A stretch of DNA of 13,041 nucleotides from Rhodocaloribacter sp964552015. Its GTDB lineage: Bacteria > Bacteroidota > Rhodothermia > Rhodothermales > ISCAR-4553. The DNA lies in NCBI GenBank assembly GCA_964552015.1, contig CAZKFR010000089.1, positions 1 through 13,041 of the forward strand, read 5' to 3'. Each line of letters begins with the position of its first letter. The first letter of the stretch is position 1. Below are positions 6,331 to 13,041 of this stretch, piece by piece. The notes under the pieces were generated by a model that was not told where the DNA came from, made no database searches, and saw only the letters and a program-made list of their open reading frames with translations. The position numbers and the translations under genes are program-made.

Positions 6331-9300
6331 ATGACCCTTACCCCTCAGATGGAAGCGGACATTCTGAAAGCGTACCATGTGTACTGGGATGCCTACTTGA
6401 AGGGAGATATCCCGACCATGTTCTCCCTGATGGACGAAACATGCACCATCATCGGATCGGGGAACGGCGAGGTGTTCGGCAACAGAGCGGAGGCCCTTGC
6501 CTATTGCGGCGCCACCGCCGATCAGATAGCCGATAAGGCTCAAATGAGGGATCGAAAGATCAGTCTGGTTGCCATGGGAGATCTGATCCAGGTGATTGAG
6601 ACCTCCGATTTTTACGTGCTGGTCGATGACTCATGGACGCTCTACGGACCCGTCCGTATCTCCACCCTGATGGGCCAAAAAGGAGGGGCATGGATAATCT
6701 TCCATCAACATGGCTCCCTTCCGGATACCCGCACGGGCGGGGGCGAGCAGATCAACACCGACAGGATCAAGGAGGAAAACTACCGGCTGAAGGATGCCAT
6801 CAAACGCCGCACGCTGGAGCTGGAGCAGAAAAACCGGGAGCTGGAAATCGAAGCCGCCCTCGAACGCGTCCGCGCCGTGGCCATGGGCATGCAGACGCCC
6901 GACGACCTGCAGGCCGTCGGCGAGGTCATTTTCACCGAACTGAAGACCCTCGGCTTCACCGATCTCCAGAACACCGCGATCATCATCAACACCGAGGAGA
7001 AGGAGACCATCCGAAGCTATTACTATTCGGATTCCGGCGTTAGCGGGACCATCGAGGCGAACTATGCCGCGCATCCGGTGTTGCGGCAGTGGGCCGCCGA
7101 CATGAAGCACGCCCCCGACGGTTTCGCCACCATTCACATCCCGGAAGAAGAGTTCGACGCCTGGCGGCGCTACCGGGAGGAGATCGGCTATCCGCCCGAC
7201 CCGAAGCTGGACGCGGCCACCTCGATCGACTATTACTCCTATTCGATCGGCCTCGGCGCCCTGAGCGTGTCGTCGTTCCGTCCGATCACCGACGAGCAGC
7301 GCGACACCCTGGAGCGGTTCCGGAACGTGTTCGGGCTCGCCTACCGCCGGTACGTCGATGTGGCGCAGGCCGAGGCGCAGGCTAGGGAGGCACAGATCGA
7401 GGCGGCGCTCGAAAGAGTCCGTTCCCGGTCACTGGCGGTCAACCGATCTAACGAATTCATTGATGTGGTTGGGGTGGTATTTCAAAACCTGAGCGCATTG
7501 AACCTACCCGTTGACTCCGTCACCATTGCGCTCACAACAAATGAAAACAACGATTGGGACGTATACGGCTGCGGAGAGGGAGACGCAGGCTTGACGGTAT
7601 TGAAGTTCAGACTTCCTTACTTCAGCAATGCCTTTTCGAATGACATCATTGCCGCTCAAAACAGTTGCAATTCCGGGTATTTCAGCAAGATTTATTCCGA
7701 GGGGGAAAAAATGAATATTACGAATATGCATTCAAAAACACGGAATTAAAAAATCTTCCCGACGATCTGAAGCAAAGAGTATGGCAGAGCACGTCGTATG
7801 CGCTTTCTGTCGCTTATACCCCAAACTCATCGATCATGGTAAATGAGTTCAATGGAAAGGTATTGGGCGAAGAGCAGGCGGATATCTTAAAAAGGTTTTC
7901 GAGGGTATTCGAGCAGGCCTACATCCGATTCCTCGATCTGAAGAAGGCCGAAGCACAGGCAAGAGAAGCGCAGATTCAATTATGCCTGGAACGTGTGCGG
8001 GCTCGGGCCATGGCCATGCATGCGAGCGAAGAACTGGCCGAGACGGCGGCATTATTATTCAAACAAGTGGAGGAACTCGGCATCCCCCTCTGGTCGAGCG
8101 GCTTTCAGATCTGGAACGAGGACGACATCTCCACGACGGCCTGGATGTCCACGCCCGAGGGAGGCATCCAGGCGCCGTTCCGGTTGCCTCATACGGAGGA
8201 TCCGTTCTTCAGGGAAATCCTCGACGCCCGCGAGCGGGGAAAGGACTTCCTCGTGTTCGAATCGTCGGGGGCATCGCTGGAAGAAACCTACCGGTACATG
8301 CACACACTTCTAGGCGTCAGGGAGATGCTCGGTGATATCGAGGCGTCCGGATTCACGCTGCCGACCTTTCAGGTCACGCATTGCGGCTTCTTCCCGCACG
8401 GGTACCTGATGTTCATCACGCGCGAGCTCTATCCGGAGGCGGCGGACATTTTTGGGCGCTTCACGCACGCTTTCGAGCAGACGTACACCCGTTTCCTCGA
8501 TCTGAAGAAGGCCGAGGCCCAGGCGCGCGAGGCGCAGATCGAGGCGGCGCTGGAACGGGTGCGCTCACGGGCCATGGCCATGCACAAAGCGGACGAACTG
8601 GTTGAGGTGACCCTGCTGCTCCGAAAGGAGATGGGGCGCCTGGGCGTCGAAGAACTGGAAACCAGTTCCATTTACATCCACGATGAGACGACGGGGAAAA
8701 CGGAATGCTGGTACTCCATACAGGACCGTAACGATGAACAAAACCTGATTTCCGACCACATGACGATCGACCTGCAGGACACGTGGGTCGGAAGGCAGAT
8801 GCAGGCCTTTTATCGTTCCGGAGACCTGCAAACCTCCATCGTGATGCAGGGCGCCAACCGCACGGAGTGGATCACGTACTGCGCGGAACAATCCGATCTG
8901 TTTTCGGCCGAAGAATTTTATGGGGCGGAGATTCCGGAACGCACCTATCATCTGTACCGCTTCGACAACGGGTACATGGGCGCCGCCGCACCCGGCGAGA
9001 TATCCGCCGAAAGCTGGGACCTGTTGAAGCGGGCGACGGCTGTCTTTTCGCTCGCCTATACCCGGTTCAATGACCTCCGGAAAGCCGAGGCGCAGGCCCG
9101 CGAGGCGCGAATCGAAGCCGCTTTGGAGCGGGTCAGGAGCCGGGCGATGGCGATGCAGGAATCGGCCGACCTGCTCGACATCGTGGTCAGGATGCGGGCC
9201 GAGTTCGTCGCGCTGGGGCATGAGGCGCATTATTTCTGGCACATGCGGTGGCTGCCCGACCGGTACGAGAAAGCCATGACCTCCGGCGACGGCGCCCGCA

Positions 9301-11618
9301 TCGGGATGGTGATGGAACTGCCGCGCCATATCCACGGAGACATCCCCCTGCTGGCCGAATGGGAAAAGAGCGATGCACCCACGGTTGTGTATGCGATGGA
9401 TGCCGATGCCGCCGTGGACTACGTGCATAAAATGATCACCCTGGGCGACTTTGAGCAGGTGGATCCCAGCGCCCCGACCCTGGAGGACGTCCGGCACATC
9501 GGCGGCCTGACGTTCATCATGGCGCGGACGACCCACGGCGAGATCGGGTACAGCCTGCCCGGCGTCGTGCCCGACGTGCCGGAAGCCGACCTGGCCACGC
9601 TGGTCCGCTTCGCCGGGGCCTTCGACCTGGCCTACCGCCGCTTCGAGGATTTGAAGCTCAAGGAACAACAGTACCGCGAAGCCGAGATCGAACTGGCGCT
9701 GGAGCGCGTCCGCGCCCGCACGATGGCCATGCAGCGAAGCGAGGATCTGGCGGACCTCTCCTTCGAGCTGGTAAAGCAGGTGCAGGCCCTCGGGGTCGCG
9801 ACCTGGTTTTGCGCCTTCAACATCTATGACGAGGACGGGAAAGGCTCCCTGGAGTGGGGCAGCAACGGCGAGGGGGTCTTCCCTCTGTACCGAACCCCGA
9901 GAGAAGGCATCTTTCTCCGGTATTATGAAGCCGGGCAACGGGGAGAAACCCTGCTGGTCCATGAAATCGGGGAGGACGAGTGTCCCGCGCATTACGCGTA
10001 CCTGTGCACCCTGCCGGGCGTCGGCGAGCAATTGCTCAAAATGAAGGATGCCGGAATTCCTTTTCCCACCTCCCAGATTGATCACGTAGCCTATTTCAAA
10101 TACGGATACCTCATCTTCATCACGTACGAGCCGGTCCCGGAATCCCACGACATTTTCAAGCGCTTCGCCCGTGTTTTCGAGCAGACCTACACCCGTTTCC
10201 TCGACCTCCAGCGGGCCGAGGCGCAGGCCCGCGAGGCCGTCCGGCAGGCGTCGCTCGACCGCGTCCGTGCCGAGATCGCCTCGATGCGCACGACCGCCGA
10301 CCTCGACCGCATCACCCCGCTCCTCTGGCGCGAGTTGACCACGCTCGGCGTGCCCTTCATCCGCTGTGGCGTCTTCATCGCCGACGAGGCGGCGCGCCAC
10401 TTCCGCACCCACCTCGGACGCCCCGACGGCGCCGCCCTGGCTGCCTTCGACCTCCCCTTCGACAGCGCCCCCACCACCCGCGCCCTGGCCGAACACTGGC
10501 GCGCGGCGAAGGTCTACCGCGAGCAATGGGACCGCGCGCAGTTCGTCGACTGGATGCGCTCGATGGCTGAACAGGGCATCCTCGACGACGCGGCGTATCC
10601 GGGGGCCGAGGATCCGCCCGAGGCGCTCGCGCTGCTCTTTGCGCCGTTCGCGCAGGGCATGCTCTACGTCGGCAGCCCCGCGCCGCTCTCCGACGACGAC
10701 GTCGCCGTGGTCCGGTCGCTGGCCGAGGCCTTCGCCGTCGCCTATGCCCGGTACGAAGATTTCCGCAAACTCGAAGCCGCCAAACGAACCGTCGAAGCGG
10801 CCTACGACGAACTCAACGAGGCCAAGGACCGCCTCGTGCAGTCCGAGAAACTGGCCTCGCTCGGCGCGCTCACTGCCGGCATCGCGCACGAGATCAAGAA
10901 CCCGCTCAACTTCATCAACAACTTTGCCGAACTCAACGAGGAACTCGCCGACGAGGTGGCCGAGGCGCTCGACGCGGGCGACCTCGACGAAGTCCGCGCC
11001 ATCCTCGACGACGTCCGGCAGAACGCGGCCATCATCAAGCAGCACGGCAAGCGCGCCGACGGCATCGTGCGTTCGATGATGCAGCACGCCCGCAGCGGCG
11101 AGGGACGGCACGAACCGGTGGACGTGAATGCGTTCGTCGAGGAATACCTCAACCTCGCCTATCACGGGCAGCGGGCGCGCGTGCCGGGCTTCAACGCGGA
11201 GCTGGTGACCGAACTGGGCGACGACGTGGGCACGGTGGAGATGGTGCCGCAGGAGATGGGCCGGGTGCTGATCAACCTGCTCGGCAATGCCTTCGATGCG
11301 GTCTGCGAATACGCCGCCTCGCAGAACGGGCAATACGCGCCGAAGGTGACGGTGACGACACGGCGCGAGAACGGGCAGGTGGCGATCCGCGTGGCGGACA
11401 ACGGGCCGGGCATCCCCGACGAGGTGAAGGCGAAGATCTTCGAGCCGTTTTTCACGACGAAGCCGACGGGGTCGGGGACGGGTCTGGGGCTGAGTCTCTC
11501 ACACGACATCGTGACGCAGGGGCACGGGGGGACGCTGACGGTGGAGAGCGCCCCGGGTCAGGGCGCAACGTTCGTCGTCCGGTTTCCCTCACACATGGTT
11601 CCCGTCCCCCCGCATTAG
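6331..11618 (+). CDS. Giant soluble multi-module sensor histidine kinase, frame-shifted once
   Basis: Two overlapping frames (6331-7749 and an open frame running to 11618) make one kinase if a -1 shift occurs at about 7710, giving about 1762 residues. Residues 1 to about 135 look like an NTF2/SnoaL-like domain (YWDAYLKGDIPTMFSLMD, then WIIFHQHGSLPD). A coiled coil follows. Then come seven modules of 183-193 residues, each opened by a helix of the type AEAQAREAQIEAALERVRSR; LERVR or its equivalent falls at residues 177, 360, 553, 741, 932, 1124 and 1309. The modules look like divergent GAF-type sensors, each ending in a motif like RFARVFEQTYTRFLDL. HisKA has H1520 in AGIAHEIKNPLNF. HATPase_c has N1653, D1690 in DNGPGIP and GSGTGLGLSLS. 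No signal peptide or membrane segment is seen, so it is probably cytosolic. It has no receiver; the likely partner is the receiver-phosphatase 77 nt downstream. As written, the frameshift would truncate it at 472 residues and remove the kinase core. A one-base sequencing error, a real mutation and slippage are all possible. Confidence 0.85.
7415..7985 (+). other. Low-GC sensor module embedded in the GC-rich kinase
   Basis: Counting the nine 60-nt blocks from 7441 to 7980 gives 32-53% GC, about 45% overall. The block at 7321-7380 is about 72%. Codons change as well, with many AAA, AAT, GAA and ATT, and the protein is rich in N, S and K. The low-GC block begins just after linker 2 and ends at linker 3, so it coincides with exactly one sensor module. 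This suggests replacement or insertion of a single module by recombination with foreign DNA. The frameshift lies inside it. Confidence 0.75.
7699..7713 (+). other. Frameshift site at a G5A6 run
   Basis: The run GGGGGAAAAAA occupies 7701-7711. The frame from 6331 reads GAG GGG GAA AAA ATG and stops at TAA 7747-7749. The continuing frame reads AAT GAA TAT from 7710. Rejoining with one extra base in the run, or a -1 slip, gives the smooth sequence KIYSEGEKNEYYEYAF. The homopolymer favours a one-base deletion, either real or from sequencing. GGGGAAAAAA is also a stretch where slippage is conceivable. Confidence 0.8.
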
Positions 11619-11626
11619 CACCCTGG

Positions 11627-11655
11627 TTTGAAGGTGTTTCAAAATACGGTACATT
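11627..11655 (+). promoter_or_regulatory. Possible promoter / small inverted repeat before the phosphatase gene
   Basis: TTTGAA (11627-11632) and TTCAAA (11638-11643) form a 6-bp inverted repeat with a 5-nt spacer. TTGAAG (11628-11633) followed after 16 nt by TACATT (11650-11655) loosely resembles a sigma-70 promoter. It lies in an AT-richer patch of the 77-nt gap between the giant kinase and the receiver-phosphatase. It may give that gene its own transcription, or be a short operator. The evidence is only pattern resemblance. Confidence 0.25.
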
Positions 11656-11695
11656 GTCCCACGCAGCCCCGGTGCTGCCCATCCCATTCTTTACC

Positions 11696-12913
11696 ATGGC
11701 TCCCAGCACGATCCTCGTCGTTGACGACGAACCGGACCTCGAACTCTTGATCCGCCAGAAGTTTCGGAAGCAGATCCGGGACGGAGAGTTGCATTTCGCC
11801 TTCGCCACCGACGGCGTCGAGGCGCTCGAGCAGATTGCACAGGACGAGCACATCGACCTGATTCTGAGCGACATCAACATGCCCCGGATGGACGGGTTGA
11901 CGCTGCTGGGTCATCTCGGCGGACTGGAGCGGCTGATCAAAGTGGTCATGATCTCGGCCTACGGGGACATTTCGAACATCCGCACGGCTATGAACCGGGG
12001 GGCGTTCGACTTCATCACCAAGCCTATCGACTTTGCGGATCTGGCGGCCACGATTCAGAAGACCCTGCGGGAACTGCAGACGCTCAAACAGGCTGCGGTG
12101 GCCGAGGCTCAGTTGCTCACGCTCCGCAATGAACTGGACATTGCCGCGCAGATCCAGCTCTCAGTGCTACCCAGCACATTTCCGCCCTACCCCGAGCGGG
12201 ACGAATTCGATCTGTATGCCACCATGATCCCGGCCCGGGAGGTCGGCGGTGATTTCTATGACTTCTTCTTCGTAGATGAGAACCACCTGGGCATCGTGCT
12301 GGGTGACGTCTCGGGCAAGGGCATCGGTGCGGCCATGTTTATGGCCATTACGCGGACGATCCTGCGGGCGACGGCCCTGCAGGGTCTTCCTCCGGACCTG
12401 TGCCTGACGCATGTCAACCGGGTGCTCTTTCCGGAGAGCCTCTCCCGTATGTTCGTCACCCTGTTCTACGGGGTGCTCGACGTGCGCACGGGCCAGCTCA
12501 CCTATGCCCTGGCCGGCCATCACCCGCCCTATCACCTCTCGTCCGACGGCGAGGTGCGAGTCCTCGAACGCACCGGCGGCATCGGCCTCTGCCTGAAAGC
12601 GGATTACAGCTACCAGGCGCGCCATGTGTCGCTGGCCCCGGGTGACACCCTGTTGCTCTACACCGACGGGGTCACCGAGGCCGTCAATCTGGAACGGGAA
12701 CAGTTCTCGGAAGAGCGGCTGGAGGCGTTCCTCGGGGAGGTCTGCGATGAGAAGCCGGCCCCGCTCCTGCGTGACGTGCTCCGGGCGCTGGAATTGTTCT
12801 CTGAGGGAACCCCGCAGGCCGACGACATCACCCTGCTCTCGCTGCTGTACAACGGGACGTGCCCGGCACACCGGGGTGATGGCCTGGCGACTTCGACCCG
12901 GGCCGAGGCCTAG
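11696..12913 (+). CDS. Response regulator with SpoIIE/RsbU-type PP2C phosphatase output
   Basis: This 405-residue protein has an N-terminal receiver: acidic pocket D10-D11, phosphoacceptor D59 in LSDINMPRMDG, switch S87 in MISAYG, and K109 in FITKPID. A helical linker of about 122-155 (including LRNELDIAAQIQLSVLP, typical of receiver-PP2C fusions) leads to the phosphatase domain, about 160-385. Metal-binding type motifs are present: REVGGDFYD with D186 and D189, LGDVSGKGI with D204, LYTDGVTEA with D324, and PQADDITLL with D376-D377. Such proteins dephosphorylate serine or threonine on anti-sigma antagonists or other STAS proteins, with activity set by phosphorylation of the receiver. The target is not in this window. 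ATG 11696 is chosen because it places the receiver at the N-terminus; a TTG at 11654 would add 14 unlikely residues. It is the only gene here with a recognisable output domain and probably the end-point of the locus. Confidence 0.93.
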   Translation: MAPSTILVVDDEPDLELLIRQKFRKQIRDGELHFAFATDGVEALEQIAQDEHIDLILSDINMPRMDGLTLLGHLGGLERLIKVVMISAYGDISNIRTAMNRGAFDFITKPIDFADLAATIQKTLRELQTLKQAAVAEAQLLTLRNELDIAAQIQLSVLPSTFPPYPERDEFDLYATMIPAREVGGDFYDFFFVDENHLGIVLGDVSGKGIGAAMFMAITRTILRATALQGLPPDLCLTHVNRVLFPESLSRMFVTLFYGVLDVRTGQLTYALAGHHPPYHLSSDGEVRVLERTGGIGLCLKADYSYQARHVSLAPGDTLLLYTDGVTEAVNLEREQFSEERLEAFLGEVCDEKPAPLLRDVLRALELFSEGTPQADDITLLSLLYNGTCPAHRGDGLATSTRAEA

Positions 12914-12936
12914 GGCTGCATTACCGGACGCCGCGT

Positions 12937-13041
12937 TCAGCCGCCGCCTCCCGCACAGACCGTAGCCACGCGTGCCACCATGGCCTGGTAGGCCGCCCCT
13001 TCCGCGCCGCGCAAGACCGTGCCGAAGTCGGTGGCCTGCGG
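12937..13041 (-). CDS. C-terminal end of an unrecognised protein (partial)
   Basis: Read on the minus strand, a frame enters from the right edge and ends at TGA 12939-12937, giving 34 codons. It reads TDFGTVLRGAEGAAYQAMVA followed by RVATVCAGGGG, with GC-rich third positions like a real gene. It is convergent with the phosphatase gene, with 23 nt between stops. The family is not recognisable from this fragment. Its last codons are repeated at the left end of the window. Confidence 0.5.
   Translation of the reverse strand, partial: PQATDFGTVLRGAEGAAYQAMVARVATVCAGGGG
12956..13008. repeat. Right copy of 53-nt flanking direct repeat
   Basis: This is the partner of bases 3-55, with 51 of 53 identical in the same orientation at an offset of 12953. 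It lies inside the 3' end of the partial minus-strand gene, where the reading frame looks intact. This makes it the more likely original copy. Confidence 0.85.

Larger units (their letters stand above)
6859..10810 (+). repeat. Seven tandem sensor modules with coiled-coil linkers
   Basis: The recurring linker motif (L-E-R-V-R or L-D-R-V-R, usually preceded by AEAQARE and followed by a methionine-rich MAM) starts at 6859, 7408, 7986, 8550, 9123, 9699 and 10254. The spacing is 549-578 nt. Modules 3 and 6 resemble each other most (PHGYLMFIT and KYGYLIFIT in the same position, and similar leucine- and glycine-rich openings). Module 5 is more divergent. Linkers 3 and 4 share the DNA stretch TTCCTCGATCTGAAGAAGG. 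Such repeated linkers are natural sites for unequal recombination that adds, removes or swaps modules. Confidence 0.8.

Noticed and set aside
6859..10810. CRISPR-like or simple tandem repeat array
   Set aside because: The regular spacing of about 570 nt is explained by protein modules in one reading frame, with no short identical repeats and spacers.
8565..11333. A 922-codon minus-strand open frame opposite the giant kinase
   Set aside because: Same cause. It has no recognisable motifs, and it stops short of the low-GC module, as expected if high GC alone keeps it open.
11654..11695. TTG start for the receiver-phosphatase
   Set aside because: ATG 11696 starts directly before the receiver's first strand, and the 14 added residues match no part of the domain.
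12914..12936. Terminator between the convergent genes
   Set aside because: There are small palindromes such as CCTAGG and GGCCGAGGCC nearby, but no stable hairpin with a T-run could be drawn.

Overview
The window is GC-rich and reads as one signal-transduction locus. All convincing complete genes lie on the + strand between about 739 and 12913. The periplasmic two-component propeller (reg_prop / Y_Y_Y) kinase is a Bacteroidota-type family. Its occurrence here with very high GC and starts lacking Shine-Dalgarno sites suggests a member of the Rhodothermota (Rhodothermus/Salinibacter relatives). That assignment is inferred from family content and composition, not from a marker gene.

Layout. Positions 1-148 carry a short minus-strand remnant that shares a 53-nt near-identical direct repeat with the 3' end of a minus-strand gene entering at the right edge (12937-13041). 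Positions 149-738 have no convincing gene but include an AT-rich island that may hold the operon promoter. Three kinase-receiver units then follow in the same direction. Unit 1 is a collapsed propeller kinase (739-1419) followed 4 nt later by a stand-alone receiver (1424-1822). Unit 2 is an intact 1317-residue kinase (1859-5812) with a signal peptide, about 14 propeller blades, Y_Y_Y, a membrane segment, GAF, HisKA and HATPase, followed by a second stand-alone receiver (5854-6237). Unit 3 is a giant soluble kinase (6331-11618, about 1762 residues across one frameshift) with an NTF2-like N-terminus and seven tandem sensor modules. It is followed by a receiver fused to a SpoIIE/RsbU-type PP2C phosphatase (11696-12913).

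How the genes may work together. None of the kinases has its own receiver or DNA-binding domain. The only visible output domain in the window is the PP2C phosphatase of the last gene. The simplest model, which is inference, is that periplasmic and cytosolic signals feed related receivers and finally set the activity of a phosphatase. Such phosphatases usually act on an anti-sigma-antagonist (STAS) protein; no STAS or anti-sigma partner is encoded here.

The locus shows strong signs of recombination. These are a 95-nt perfect repeat between two kinase genes, an in-frame internal deletion in the first kinase, a single low-GC sensor module inside the third kinase that also contains the frameshift, and the direct repeats flanking the whole 12.9-kb block.
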